NCBI GenBank assembly: GCA_019090895.1
Contig: JAHRVB010000201.1
Location: 1-64,000 of the forward strand
Origin: Kangiellaceae bacterium
GTDB lineage: Bacteria > Pseudomonadota > Gammaproteobacteria > Enterobacterales > Kangiellaceae
DNA length: 64,000 nucleotides
Reading direction: 5' to 3'
Notes under the pieces: model-generated
Told to the model about the DNA's origin: nothing
The model's database searches: none
The model's input: the letters and a program-made list of their open reading frames with translations, nothing else
Part shown: positions 1 through 8,788 of the stretch, piece by piece
Layout: each line of letters begins with the position of its first letter
Position numbering within the stretch: position 1 is the stretch's first letter
Program-made: the position numbers and the translations under genes

Positions 1-312
1 AAACTGGCCTATTATTTACCCAGAGCGATATTTTGTGGAATCCTATTATTTACTCCCATATCGCCTATAGTACCGATTATTTGGTTTCTATTTAACAGCT
101 GGATGTCTGCGATTCAGTACATCGACTACCCTGAAGACAATCATCAACGTAGCTTTAGACAAACCCTTGATAAATTGAGTCGATATCGACGTGGCCCTCT
201 TGGTTTTGGGGTCTTTGTGATGCTTTTCACTATGATTCCGGTGGTAAATATTTTGGTAATGCCCGTTGCAGTAGCTGGCGCAACGAATCTTTGGTATGAC
301 CATTACAGGTAA
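1..312 (+). CDS. cysZ: CysZ/EI24-family membrane protein, C-terminal part
   Basis: The reading frame is open from base 1, so only the last 103 residues are visible and the start lies outside the window. The sequence has hydrophobic stretches around FCGILLFTPISPIV and GFGVFVMLFTMIPVVN, and the segment SAIQYIDYPEDNH followed by PVAVAGATNLW, which match the conserved C-terminus of the EI24/CysZ family. CysZ of E. coli is an inner-membrane sulfate permease feeding cysteine synthesis. Whether this protein carries sulfate cannot be told from the fragment. No cys genes are adjacent, and the next gene is convergent. Confidence 0.8.
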   Translation, partial: KLAYYLPRAIFCGILLFTPISPIVPIIWFLFNSWMSAIQYIDYPEDNHQRSFRQTLDKLSRYRRGPLGFGVFVMLFTMIPVVNILVMPVAVAGATNLWYDHYR

Positions 313-392
313 TAGACTTGATATCGGCCACTAGTGCCATTTTGGTAGGACCACTAGAGTGATTCTTAACGACCCAAGTGTCAGATTAGCAA

Positions 393-1076
393 TTAGTCTT
401 CGAGTTTAAGATGGTCGATTGACGGCTGAACGTGCTTTTCAGGTTCAGATTTCGGCAACAGCCGCTCTCCTGCATCTGCCAAGGATAAGTCACTTGTATC
501 AACGTTACGTTTTTCATACACCTTATCAGGCATAATTTGTGCGCCGGCATCAGCTAAGCTGTAATTCCCTGCCGTCGTTTCATCATCATTGGAAACGACA
601 GTATCTTTAGAAACAACGCCATTGGTAGCTGTACTTTGCGGTTCAGAGTGCGCCGTTGCACGAGTTTGGATTTGTGAGTCAGGTTTAGTATTAATATCGG
701 AACCAGAACTTGCGTTTGAAGCAATATCGCTCGATGCACCGAATGCTGGCTTGTCTACGGCTGTAAAACTTGCTCGACCTGGAGATTGGGTAACAACAGG
801 CTCAGGCCTAGCCACCGGTTTAGATTCGGCCTCCTGTGCTATTTCTACTTCTTTAATAAGTGCTAATGCCCCTGCTTTTTTCAATGCGGACTGATATTTC
901 ATCGCTGTCCCGTAATCTAGGGATTTACGAACAACAACTTCGTTTCCGCCAAACAAACGCTCTACACCCTCTGGGGTCGATTTAAACATAGTGACTAGGT
1001 TGGCTTTAACCTGGTCAATATCCATATTTCGAATAACTTGACCTCTAAAGACCACATCAAATTTTCCATCTATCAT
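393..1076 (-). CDS. Hypothetical protein with SLADAG repeats
   Basis: This 227-residue protein is not assigned to a named family. Residues 5-75 look like a compact folded domain (FDVVFRGQVI, a helix DQVKANLVTMF, then LFGGNEVVVRK and an Ala-rich helix). I recall this as a recurring N-terminal module in proteobacterial hypothetical proteins but cannot name it. Residues 80-170 are Ser/Thr/Pro-rich and probably disordered. Near the C-terminus the motif SLADAG occurs twice (residues 173-178 and 198-203), each followed by a short Leu/Met-Pro segment. There is no signal peptide or membrane segment, so it is probably cytoplasmic. It is transcribed divergently from smrA. Confidence 0.7.
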   Translation of the reverse strand: MIDGKFDVVFRGQVIRNMDIDQVKANLVTMFKSTPEGVERLFGGNEVVVRKSLDYGTAMKYQSALKKAGALALIKEVEIAQEAESKPVARPEPVVTQSPGRASFTAVDKPAFGASSDIASNASSGSDINTKPDSQIQTRATAHSEPQSTATNGVVSKDTVVSNDDETTAGNYSLADAGAQIMPDKVYEKRNVDTSDLSLADAGERLLPKSEPEKHVQPSIDHLKLED

Positions 1077-1228
1077 TACAAAATTCTCGGATTAAACCTG
1101 CTATTTAGTTATTATAGTAATTACCTAATCTAATTGCACACAAACAACTAGAAATACGCCCGGGCGATTGGAATAATTTGGACTACCGCTCACTTTTAAT
1201 CCTCGAATTAGTTGAACAAAAACATTCT

Positions 1229-1804
1229 ATGAACGACGAAAATGACAATTTTACCAATTTTCTTGATGAAATGGACGATGTTAAACAGCTGACCCAAGAC
1301 AAGCACTCTTCGATACAAAAGAGAGAGGACACAGCGTTAAATGATCGTTATAGACAAAAGGCTGCCACTCAGAAAAAAAGCCCTTATGCTAATTTTCTAA
1401 CGGATGGTGATGTTCCGCCTGTCGAACCCAACGAAATCCTAAGCTACAAGTTAAGCGGTATTCAACCTCAGGTATTTAAGAATCTCAGGCAAGCGAAGTA
1501 CCAGTTTGACTATCATCTTGACTTGCATCGATACACGGTTAAAGAAGCAAGGGATGCTATATTTAAGTTAATCAATAGCGCACATATAGAAGATTACCGT
1601 TGTTTCTTAGTCACCCACGGAAAAGGCGAAAGGAGTAAAGAACCAGCAAAACTCAAAGCCTATGTGAACCATTGGCTAAGACAAATAGAACAAATAGTCG
1701 CATTCCACTCTGCAATGCCAAAACATGGCGGCACGGGTTCAACCTATGTATTACTTAAAAAACCAAAGCAGAAGAGAAGAATTAACCAGGCTAAGTATAA
1801 ATAA
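1229..1804 (+). CDS. smrA: SmrA-type Smr-domain protein
   Basis: A 191-residue protein with a C-terminal Smr (small MutS-related) domain, which in this family nicks or binds branched nucleic acids. The N-terminal acidic segment ending in MDDVKQL corresponds to the conserved MxDVKPL box of SmrA/YdaL. The Smr signatures are LDLHRYTVKEA, the THGKG loop and the terminal GGTGSTYVLL strand. The frame continues upstream to a TTG at 1178, but the ATG at 1229 places the acidic DUF-like start where homologues begin, so it is preferred. The protein is expected to be cytoplasmic. No mutS-related partner is nearby. Confidence 0.85.
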   Translation: MNDENDNFTNFLDEMDDVKQLTQDKHSSIQKREDTALNDRYRQKAATQKKSPYANFLTDGDVPPVEPNEILSYKLSGIQPQVFKNLRQAKYQFDYHLDLHRYTVKEARDAIFKLINSAHIEDYRCFLVTHGKGERSKEPAKLKAYVNHWLRQIEQIVAFHSAMPKHGGTGSTYVLLKKPKQKRRINQAKYK

Positions 1805-1905
1805 AGATGGAATTTATTCCCGTTTATTGAGGGAGTATAAAATGCAAGGTATTGAATTGGAATCGGCTCAACGCCGATAAGGATAATTCCCGCAATTTCT
1901 AAGTT

Positions 1906-2277
1906 TTAGTTCTGCAATGCTTTCTTGATCTCTTCTTCATCCAGTGCTTCTTGCGTTTCAACCGTAATATCGCCCATACGGATCACTTCGTATTTTTCGA
2001 CATTTGGCATTCTTTCGGAATTATGCACAATGCCATATTCATCGGTCCAACGATAGATAAGTCGATCTGCTAGTTTGGCAGTCGCGAGACCTCCCACTGA
2101 TATTTCGTCACCAGAAAAGATAATTCCTACATCTTTAATCAGATTTGTGAATCCACCACCATGTTGGTATTTATCCCAAGCGGTCGGTACTTGAGTAAAA
2201 TCTCTTCCGCCGAATAACTGTAATCCAGCGACAACCACGCTAAAGAGGATTAAAATGACTATGAACTTTTTAAACAT
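1906..2277 (-). CDS. Membrane-anchored DUF4124-like protein
   Basis: A 123-residue protein with one N-terminal hydrophobic helix (residues 4-24), which is either an uncleaved anchor or a signal peptide. The segment LIYRWTDEYGIVHNSERMP at about residues 73-91 matches the core of DUF4124, whose usual form is YKWTDxxGxxHYSDxPP. The function of DUF4124 is unknown, and members are generally exported. The gene lies 75 bases downstream of the M56 peptidase gene on the same strand, so it may be co-transcribed with blaI and the peptidase. A second DUF4124 protein lies at 10110-10529. Confidence 0.75.
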   Translation of the reverse strand: MFKKFIVILILFSVVVAGLQLFGGRDFTQVPTAWDKYQHGGGFTNLIKDVGIIFSGDEISVGGLATAKLADRLIYRWTDEYGIVHNSERMPNVEKYEVIRMGDITVETQEALDEEEIKKALQN

Positions 2278-2352
2278 TAGAACTTCCGAGGCAAGTGCCT
2301 AGATAATTTCACAAGTATCCAATAACTTAGCGTATAAGTGCGCCGCAATCAA

Positions 2353-4386
2353 CTAGAATCGTTTTATACGGCTGCCTGTTTGAATAGGGATAATTCTTTT
2401 CTTTTGAGGGGCTTCAAACTCGAATAATACAGAGGTTGAATGTGTTACTTTTCGGCCTGCCAGTATGGCTGGCTCATAACGCCACAGCTTGAGTTTTCGT
2501 TTAATTTCGCGAGCAAATGATCGAACGGTCCCCTCGGCCACGCTGACATTCACCACCGCTCCGTCAGTTCCTATTTCAAAATCTACGTGTACTTTTTGAT
2601 TAACCATTTTTGACCAAGCTCTTCGTGGGTATTTTGGATAGGGTGTAAAGATAGCTTTAGGTTCTGCAAATTTCGTCGCAGATTTGAGATCTAACGAAGC
2701 AACCCTCATCTTAGCTCTATGCTCTTTGGGTACGAAATTTGGTATTGAATACAACTCACCGACTGGCTTCGAAGACATTTCTACGAATAATTCTTCTTCA
2801 ACCCTCGATTTGTTGAACAACCTGTCTTTAATAGCCGTTTTGGGTGCAATATCCGATTTGTTGTTTGTAACACTCAGCTCGGCAATGTTCCCCTGTTTTA
2901 TTGTATTATTTGTAACAAGATCAGAAGCTTTGCTTAATTGTTCACCCAACGCTTGTTTCTTAGATCCAGAACGATTAATAGCTGTCACTAACGGTGCTAC
3001 TTTCGTTGTGGTACTAGAGTCTCTTTCAACTGTAGAGCCAACTGGATGTATAGATCCAGCGTCACCGACAGTTTTAATCGCTTTGTCTGGTTCCAAATTA
3101 TTAGATTCACCTTCAGATTTGAAGGCTATTAACTCAAAAGAGTTGGTATCTTGTAAGCCAATATTTTGAGTAGATTCTTGTACAGAGGCCGAGTCTATCT
3201 TCAGGGTATTCTGAAATGGAGAGGTTACAAAACTAGTTTCTGGTATGGTGGTTTCTTTGTTAATCGTGTAGTTAACTGTCTGGTCTTGTACCACCAAATC
3301 AGTGTAAGAAGCGTTTTGACTGAAGTCTAAAGTCGTAGACAGAGCTGCAAAGCTAAAAGTAAAAACAAACAAGCCAAGTAGAACACTTCTTATCGAGGTG
3401 GCTGGTTTGTACTGACTGTCCAAAATATGTGATATTCGATGTTTAAGCATTCCACCTGATGCTGAGACCGCAACCAGTGAAAGATTACCTTCTCTTAACT
3501 CTTCAGTACCTAACAATGCTTTGGCGAGATTTATCTTAGCGCTTTCGTCGTTTCCAACAACCTCAACCGCTAGTTGATCACATATGTATTCACGCTCATC
3601 CCTTATGACCTTGTTGATCCAATAAACAGTAGGATGGAAGAAAAGACATATCTGTACAATATTTTGCAGTAAGTTGACTGCAAAATCGACGCGTTTGATG
3701 TGCGCCAACTCATGAGCAATGATCAACTCTAAGTGATTTCTTTCTAATCCAATAGTAATTGCTATTGGCAGAAGCACCACTGGTCTTAACCACCCAATTA
3801 CTACAGGAACATTCACCGTTTTTGATTTTAGGATTGTAACCGTTCTGCTAATGTTGTATTTTTTCGAAAGATTATTAACGATATCTTGAACTTCATCACT
3901 GACTTGAGCTACACCTTCTTTGGTTAATTTAAATGTTCGATTTAGGTCCATTACAAATTTCAAACTCATAAAGAAACAACCGAACATCCAAATAACTAAT
4001 ACGTAACTGAGAAACTCTCGATATTCATTTTCTGAGTTATTGAGATTCTTTAGATTGATTTGTCGAGAGTGAACTCCTACGTCTTGCCCTTCTAAATTAT
4101 TATTTCCATCAGACAAAATACTAGATTGGCCCGTTAAATCAGTGACTCGAACTTGGTTAAGGTTTGAACTGTCGACATAATTGAAAGTAATAATTGGTAA
4201 ACAGACAGCGATAACTAGCGCGAAAACGGCGATTCGATACCTTAACTGGAACAAGTTTTTGGGGATCACAGCAAGTACGCCCCACATAATCGCAGCGAGC
4301 AACGCACCTTGCCAAATAAAATGGATCAGTGTTAATGCTATATCTGAGATTAAATGATTCGATAAAAAGCCAAACAGAAGTTCCAT
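2353..4386 (-). CDS. BlaR1-like M56 peptidase fused to a TonB C-terminal domain
   Basis: A 677-residue membrane protein. Hydrophobic helices lie near residues 12-40, 50-68, 125-143 and 333-352. Between helices 3 and 4 sits the M56 zinc-protease motif HELAH (225-229), with the third-ligand region REYICD at 265-270. After helix 4 a long, probably disordered periplasmic region (355-575) leads to a TonB C-terminal-like domain (about 585-660: a YPxRAW start, then VHVDFEIGTDGAV and LKLWRYEPA). In BlaR1/MecR1 the protease domain inactivates the partner repressor when an outer sensor domain detects cell-wall stress. Here the sensor position holds a TonB-like fold instead of a penicillin-binding domain. 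It begins 3 bases after blaI. Confidence 0.9.
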   Translation of the reverse strand: MELLFGFLSNHLISDIALTLIHFIWQGALLAAIMWGVLAVIPKNLFQLRYRIAVFALVIAVCLPIITFNYVDSSNLNQVRVTDLTGQSSILSDGNNNLEGQDVGVHSRQINLKNLNNSENEYREFLSYVLVIWMFGCFFMSLKFVMDLNRTFKLTKEGVAQVSDEVQDIVNNLSKKYNISRTVTILKSKTVNVPVVIGWLRPVVLLPIAITIGLERNHLELIIAHELAHIKRVDFAVNLLQNIVQICLFFHPTVYWINKVIRDEREYICDQLAVEVVGNDESAKINLAKALLGTEELREGNLSLVAVSASGGMLKHRISHILDSQYKPATSIRSVLLGLFVFTFSFAALSTTLDFSQNASYTDLVVQDQTVNYTINKETTIPETSFVTSPFQNTLKIDSASVQESTQNIGLQDTNSFELIAFKSEGESNNLEPDKAIKTVGDAGSIHPVGSTVERDSSTTTKVAPLVTAINRSGSKKQALGEQLSKASDLVTNNTIKQGNIAELSVTNNKSDIAPKTAIKDRLFNKSRVEEELFVEMSSKPVGELYSIPNFVPKEHRAKMRVASLDLKSATKFAEPKAIFTPYPKYPRRAWSKMVNQKVHVDFEIGTDGAVVNVSVAEGTVRSFAREIKRKLKLWRYEPAILAGRKVTHSTSVLFEFEAPQKKRIIPIQTGSRIKRF

Positions 4387-4389
4387 CGC

Positions 4390-4764
4390 TTACTTGCCTT
4401 CAAGTCGATTTAACACCGCTCTTATTTCTTCAATTTCTTTTTTGCTGGATTTTTCAGATAACGCTCGGACCACTAATTGAGATGTGGAACCTGCGAATAC
4501 CTTAGAAACAAGATCATTTACAAATTGACCTTGAGTATCTTCTTTGGTGACAAGTGATGCGTAGATATGAGCTCTTGCGGAAGCGTCTCTTTCCAGCAGA
4601 CCTTTCTCATGCATGATCTGCATGATTTTAAGAACAGTGGTATAACCTGTGGAGTGGGTTTTTCTTAGGGCATTGTGAATGTCCCGTACCGTGCTAGGAC
4701 CTGCTTGCCATAGCACTTGGAGTACTTCGAGTTCAGCACCTGTTGGTTTGACTTTAGTTCTCAT
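4390..4764 (-). CDS. blaI: BlaI/MecI/CopY-family repressor
   Basis: A 124-residue winged-helix repressor. The N-terminal segment PTGAELEVLQVLW and the recognition region STGYTTVLKIMQIMHEKGLL are typical of the BlaI/MecI/CopY family, dimeric DNA-binding proteins that are cleaved or released when the partner M56 protease is activated. The length matches the family. It is the first gene of a two- or three-gene unit with the M56-TonB protein (gap of 3 bases). A dyad lying between the -35 and -10 boxes upstream (4806-4833) suggests autorepression. No beta-lactamase gene is adjacent, so the real stimulus is unknown. Confidence 0.93.
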   Translation of the reverse strand: MRTKVKPTGAELEVLQVLWQAGPSTVRDIHNALRKTHSTGYTTVLKIMQIMHEKGLLERDASARAHIYASLVTKEDTQGQFVNDLVSKVFAGSTSQLVVRALSEKSSKKEIEEIRAVLNRLEGK

Positions 4765-4805
4765 AAGTTCTTATTCTTTTAATTTTCTTTAAGATCTTCT
4801 GCCAC

Positions 4806-4833
4806 AATATACGATTTCACTCGTAGAAGTCAA
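4806..4833 (-). promoter_or_regulatory. Promoter and BlaI-type operator upstream of blaI
   Basis: Read on the minus strand, TTGACT (4833-4828) and TATATT (4811-4806) are separated by 16 bases, a good sigma70-type promoter. The perfect inverted repeat TACGA-N6-TCGTA (4810-4825) fills the spacer and touches the -10 box. The predicted transcript start is about 35 bases before the blaI ATG. A dyad inside the promoter is where BlaI-family repressors bind, so autoregulation is the likely reading. The assignment to BlaI itself is inference. Confidence 0.65.
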
Positions 4834-4917
4834 ATATCGGTTTTTTATCTGCTAAGAACGGCCGCTTTATCACCATACTATTCAGGGGTTCGAGTCAGAT
4901 ACTTAGCCTTTAGCCAG

Positions 4918-5268
4918 CTAAGCTATTTCAGCAAACATATTCCGCCAAACTAGATAGTCCGAATGTTCTGATTCGATTATTTCAAAACCAGCGATTGAAT
5001 CACCTTCGTCATTGATAGTATTCCACTTGACCTGTCCAGTTAGCAAAAATTTATAACCTCCACTCTCAAACGAAATCAAAAGTTCTAGAATTGAATCAAC
5101 TATAAATGGATGCTCCGCTCTGATTTTTAAACCATCTGGCGATATATCTTGAGTCGTACATTCGAGTAAAATATTGTCGGTGGCAGCTTCACGACTTGCT
5201 GATAGGATTTCAATAAATATTGTCTCTTCACGCGTGTGACGCGTTTGTTTTCGTCCATCTATATCCAT
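4918..5268 (-). CDS. PilZ-domain protein (second of a tandem pair)
   Basis: A 116-residue single-domain PilZ protein. The two c-di-GMP-binding signatures are present: an RxxxR box near the N-terminus (RKQTR, residues 6-10) and a D-x-S-x-x-G box (DISPDG). PilZ proteins bind cyclic di-GMP and change motility, surface polysaccharide or other outputs. This one has no attached output domain, so it must act through a partner. It lies 50 bases downstream of another PilZ gene on the same strand and probably arose by tandem duplication followed by divergence. Confidence 0.85.
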   Translation of the reverse strand: MDIDGRKQTRHTREETIFIEILSASREAATDNILLECTTQDISPDGLKIRAEHPFIVDSILELLISFESGGYKFLLTGQVKWNTINDEGDSIAGFEIIESEHSDYLVWRNMFAEIA

Positions 5269-5318
5269 AGTTCCCGCTTTTCTTTTTATAAGGTTTATTT
5301 AAATAATAACCTTGTGTT

Positions 5319-5672
5319 TTATAGGTTTGCTACGAATTTTTTCCAAACCTGAAAATTTGATTGTTGGATATCAACCAATTTAATACCAATAAAATATGTC
5401 GGTAAATCATCTACTTCTAAACACCACTTAACTTGTGCAACAACCTCAATAACCGCCCACATTTCGCCTAAATCAATCTCCATTGGAACCTCTAACCCAA
5501 GCGCTAAAGGCGATTGTGATACGAGTTTTAAGCCACCCGCAGAGATATCCTGACTGCAACATCGAAAGATTTTAGCCGTATTGTCACTAGTCTTGTCAAT
5601 AAAACGAACTTTGACCGCACGCTCTGAGAACTTTCTCCTTTCGCGCCTCAAATCATCTAAGTCATTAGACAT
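5319..5672 (-). CDS. PilZ-domain protein (first of a tandem pair)
   Basis: A 117-residue PilZ protein with an Arg-rich N-terminal box (RRERR, fitting RxxxR) and DISAGGL as the D-x-S-x-x-G motif, so cyclic di-GMP binding is expected. The segment VAQVKWCLEVDDLPTYFIGIKL matches the last beta strands of the barrel and is recognisably similar to the same region of the downstream copy, as is the ending WKKFVAN versus WRNMFAE. No transmembrane segment is present. Its relation to the HD-GYP gene at 16144-17352, some 11 kb away, is only thematic. Confidence 0.85.
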   Translation of the reverse strand: MSNDLDDLRRERRKFSERAVKVRFIDKTSDNTAKIFRCCSQDISAGGLKLVSQSPLALGLEVPMEIDLGEMWAVIEVVAQVKWCLEVDDLPTYFIGIKLVDIQQSNFQVWKKFVANL

Positions 5673-5775
5673 AGCTTCTTCCTATTATGGCCTGAAAGAG
5701 TATTTACCTATGTTATATTATAGATTAGCATTGGATTAATTGCTGTATTCGTTCAGGGCATCGGTAAATACTCAT

Positions 5776-7596
5776 CTAGCTCTGTTTTTCAGCAATATAA
5801 CGGTCGATAAATATCTCCAAAATATCGAGGGGTACTGCACCATTAACAAGCACTACATCGTGGAAGTCTTTGATATCAAATTTATCTCCTAAGGCTTCTT
5901 TGGCTTTGGTTCTCAGCTCCAAGATCTTCATCATGCCTACTTTATAGGCACAGGCTTGACCTGGCATAACAATGTAGCGTTCAATTTCAGAAACCACATC
6001 TGATTTAGCCATTCCGGTATTCTTAACCATATAATCGATGGCTTGTTCACGAGTCCATCGTTTTGAATGGATTCCTGTATCAACCACCAATCTAACTGCT
6101 CTAAATAGCTCCGCTTGCAACCTCCCAACGTTGTCAAAAGCATTGTCTTGGAAACCTAACTCCCATGCTACCCTTTCAGCGTATAACGCCCAACCTTCGA
6201 CATAGGCTGTAAAAGGAGCAAATTTTCGGAATAAAGGAACGTTTTCCAATTCTTGAGCGACACTTATTTGAAAATGATGCCCCGGTACAGCTTCGTGATA
6301 GGCAAGGGTTCTCATACCATATTTAGGTGTCGCTTTAATGTCATATAAATTTGCGTAAAAAACGCCGGGTCGAGAACCATCGATTGCGGGGCCGTTGTAA
6401 TAAGCGCCAGGACTGGTTTTTTCTTTAAACTCAGGGATTCGCTTAACCTCTACGCCCGCTTTGGCTTTCACCCGAAACGCTTTTTCCATGCCGGAGTCAA
6501 TTTCATCTATTATCAATTGGTAATCAGTTAAAATCTGTTGTCTCCCTTCTTGGCTATCGGGATAATAAAACCTTTCATTCTCTGCTAAAACGTTTATAGC
6601 AACTTCAAATCCTTGAGACGTGTCAATAGATTCAGCTTGCAAAATAAGTAGAATTTCAGCTTGAATTCGGTCAACTTCCTTGAGACCTACATTATGAATA
6701 TAATCAGGAGTATAATCTGTTGTTGTAAAGAACCTTAACGCAAGTCGATAGGCATCGTCACCTTGTGGTAATTTCCAAAAGCCATCATCGGTAGTTGCCT
6801 TATCACCTAAACCTTCAAAATAACGCGTCATTTCAACATATGCTGGATACACATTCTCTTCGATTGCTCGCTTGGCGCTAGACAATAATCGCTCTTTATC
6901 CTCGGAAGTAATACCTTCAAGATCGTCAAGTTTGTCATTAAATGAAACGTAAAGGATATTTTCCATTGGGTCAGTAGCGGTAAAGTCCCCCATTTCCTCT
7001 TTTACCCGCTCTATGACAAATTTTGGCGGGATGATACCATTTTGGGTACGTATTTTAAGACCGTCTAAAACTTGGTCGAACTTTCGAGGAAGCTCTTTCA
7101 ATCGAGAAATGTAAAATTCAGCTTCTTCCACATCATTAATTTGATGTTGAGATTCCATAAAAGTAGGAAAACCGTTCTGAACTCCAAACAGCTGGTTAAC
7201 TGGATAATTATGATATTTGAACTTTTCAGCGTCCTTCGCTAATTCTAATAAATAAGTCGCTATCTTCTTAGACATTAACTCTTCTGAGTTAAGTGATTCG
7301 TCGTCGTAAGCATTGAGAACTTGTAATTCACCTGAAAGGTATTCAAAAAACTGCTCTGTCGATTCAGGACTAGCATCGTCTAAGTGGGCGTTGTGGCCAT
7401 TGATACCCATTGACTCTAGAAAGTGCAATGAAGTCAATGTTTCAGGGCTTTCCAAAACCATCTTTAACGCAAATCGATTAAAGAAATGATTGATGTAGAC
7501 GGGCTTTCCATACCAAACATGTGCACCAAACCCAGCAATACCTGCTATTGAAAGCAGTATAATGATAAATAGCCAGATTAGAATTTTCTTAAACAT
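5776..7596 (-). CDS. DUF885-family putative metallopeptidase
   Basis: A 606-residue protein with an N-terminal hydrophobic anchor or signal (residues 4-26), so it is expected in the periplasm or attached to the inner membrane. The zinc-peptidase-like motif YHEAVPGHHFQ (near residue 433) and the following EGWALYAE are the hallmarks of DUF885. The family resembles M32/M2-like metallopeptidases, but substrates are mostly unknown. The length is normal for the family and the frame is intact. The downstream PilZ gene is 103 bases away, so this may be a separate unit. Upstream, the SDR gene lies 13 bases before its start on the same strand, suggesting co-transcription. Confidence 0.88.
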   Translation of the reverse strand: MFKKILIWLFIIILLSIAGIAGFGAHVWYGKPVYINHFFNRFALKMVLESPETLTSLHFLESMGINGHNAHLDDASPESTEQFFEYLSGELQVLNAYDDESLNSEELMSKKIATYLLELAKDAEKFKYHNYPVNQLFGVQNGFPTFMESQHQINDVEEAEFYISRLKELPRKFDQVLDGLKIRTQNGIIPPKFVIERVKEEMGDFTATDPMENILYVSFNDKLDDLEGITSEDKERLLSSAKRAIEENVYPAYVEMTRYFEGLGDKATTDDGFWKLPQGDDAYRLALRFFTTTDYTPDYIHNVGLKEVDRIQAEILLILQAESIDTSQGFEVAINVLAENERFYYPDSQEGRQQILTDYQLIIDEIDSGMEKAFRVKAKAGVEVKRIPEFKEKTSPGAYYNGPAIDGSRPGVFYANLYDIKATPKYGMRTLAYHEAVPGHHFQISVAQELENVPLFRKFAPFTAYVEGWALYAERVAWELGFQDNAFDNVGRLQAELFRAVRLVVDTGIHSKRWTREQAIDYMVKNTGMAKSDVVSEIERYIVMPGQACAYKVGMMKILELRTKAKEALGDKFDIKDFHDVVLVNGAVPLDILEIFIDRYIAEKQS

Positions 7597-7609
7597 AGAA
7601 TTCTCCGTG

Positions 7610-8428
7610 TTATTTTTTTTTGTATATCTTTCTTAATAGTCGATGATATTTGTTAGGAAATAGTCGTCTCGCATGATACGCCAACCAAGGCATGCCAGTG
7701 GCGATTACAACCTCTTCTTTTTTTGAACAAATCGCTTTAATAAGTTTGGCAACCGCTTTATCAACAGGAATACCAGATTCTATTTCTTGATCGGTCCGGT
7801 TAAATTTCGTCATATTGCCAGTCAGCGCATTTTTGCTAATATTTGTTTGTATCCAACCGGGACAGACCACTAGGACCCTAATCCCACTTTCAGCAACTTC
7901 TGCTCTTAAGCAGTCCATAAAACCAATAAGAGCATGTTTAGCGCCGGAATAAGCACTTCGATAAGGGGAACCGACCTTACCCGCTATACTCGCTATATTA
8001 ATGATGGTCCCCTTGCCAATTTCAACCATTTGTTGGGTCACTAATTTCGTTAACTTTATGGTTCCAAAATAATCGACTTCCATTATTCGTCTATCAACCT
8101 CGTCGCACGTATCTAAACATAACGAACGCTGGCTAATTCCTGCATTGTTGACTAAATAATCCACAATTCCTACTTGAGTTTTCACGTAGGTAGTGGCGTC
8201 GCTAATTTGGGAAGATACTGAAAGATCCATTGGTAAAACAAGGTGTTTATCGTTAGCTAATCGATTTTTAAGCATTAGCAATTCACCTTCGTTGCGTGAA
8301 GACAAGATTAATCGAGCGCCTAGTTTAGATAATTGGATAGCTAATTCCTTGCCAATTCCTGAAGAAGCCCCAGTTATCCAGAATACTTTCGATTTGATGT
8401 CCGGATACGATTTTATGTCAGAGTGCAA
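7610..8428 (-). CDS. Short-chain dehydrogenase/reductase
   Basis: A 272-residue classical SDR. The cofactor motif TGASSGIG is near the N-terminus, NNAG follows in the middle, and the catalytic set is S in NIASIAG plus YSGAK (Y-x-x-x-K). The C-terminal basic tail (RRLFPNKYHRLLRKIYKKK) may be membrane-associated, as in the DHRS7-like subgroup of SDRs. The start is a TTG: the frame has no ATG or GTG between the upstream stop and the Rossmann motif, and AAGG lies 10 bases before the TTG. It is followed after 13 bases by the DUF885 gene. The substrate is unknown. Confidence 0.87.
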   Translation of the reverse strand: MHSDIKSYPDIKSKVFWITGASSGIGKELAIQLSKLGARLILSSRNEGELLMLKNRLANDKHLVLPMDLSVSSQISDATTYVKTQVGIVDYLVNNAGISQRSLCLDTCDEVDRRIMEVDYFGTIKLTKLVTQQMVEIGKGTIINIASIAGKVGSPYRSAYSGAKHALIGFMDCLRAEVAESGIRVLVVCPGWIQTNISKNALTGNMTKFNRTDQEIESGIPVDKAVAKLIKAICSKKEEVVIATGMPWLAYHARRLFPNKYHRLLRKIYKKK

Positions 8429-8788
8429 ATTATTATTGCCTTTTCTATTTGTTTCAAAATGAGCTCACTTTGTGTTGTTATAAACAAAAAGCGAAATGTT
8501 TGGAGAGAATTATAAGGTCAGCTAAATCAGATCGCTATCAGATTCGTTAGAAAACTGTAACAAAAGGACGCTTATATCTTAGAATTTACTTTAATATAAT
8601 CCGCTATCTCTTTGTATTAAATAGCTGCCCCTTCCACAGACTTCATTTTCCCTTTAAACTGTGAATTTCGTCTCAAAATCAATACGCCCCTCTGCTATTC
8701 TTATTTCAGTCAGGAAGTTTGCAAATTAAGTTCTTACCAATTATTAAAAGCTTAATATGTGAACTCGCAGTTAATGATGAGGCACACT
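8429..8788. other. Intergenic region between the SDR gene and the small unknown gene
   Basis: These 360 bases separate two divergent genes and hold no convincing gene. A 7-base direct repeat ATCAGAT occurs at 8526-8532 and 8537-8543, an 11-base period, so both copies would face the same side of the helix. No promoter is clear enough to call. Confidence 0.5.

Noticed and set aside
1157-1166. CGCCCGGGCG palindrome between the SLADAG gene and smrA
   Set aside because: A GC-rich 10-bp palindrome alone is weak evidence; no supporting promoter elements were found next to it.
1842-1880. A 12-codon frame (MQGIELESAQRR) with GGGAG before its ATG
   Set aside because: Too short to support as a gene, and it lies between convergent stops without a downstream gene to regulate.
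2684-3169. A 161-codon plus-strand frame opposite the M56 protease linker
   Set aside because: It lies antisense to the low-complexity linker region, has no ribosome-binding site and no recognisable domain.
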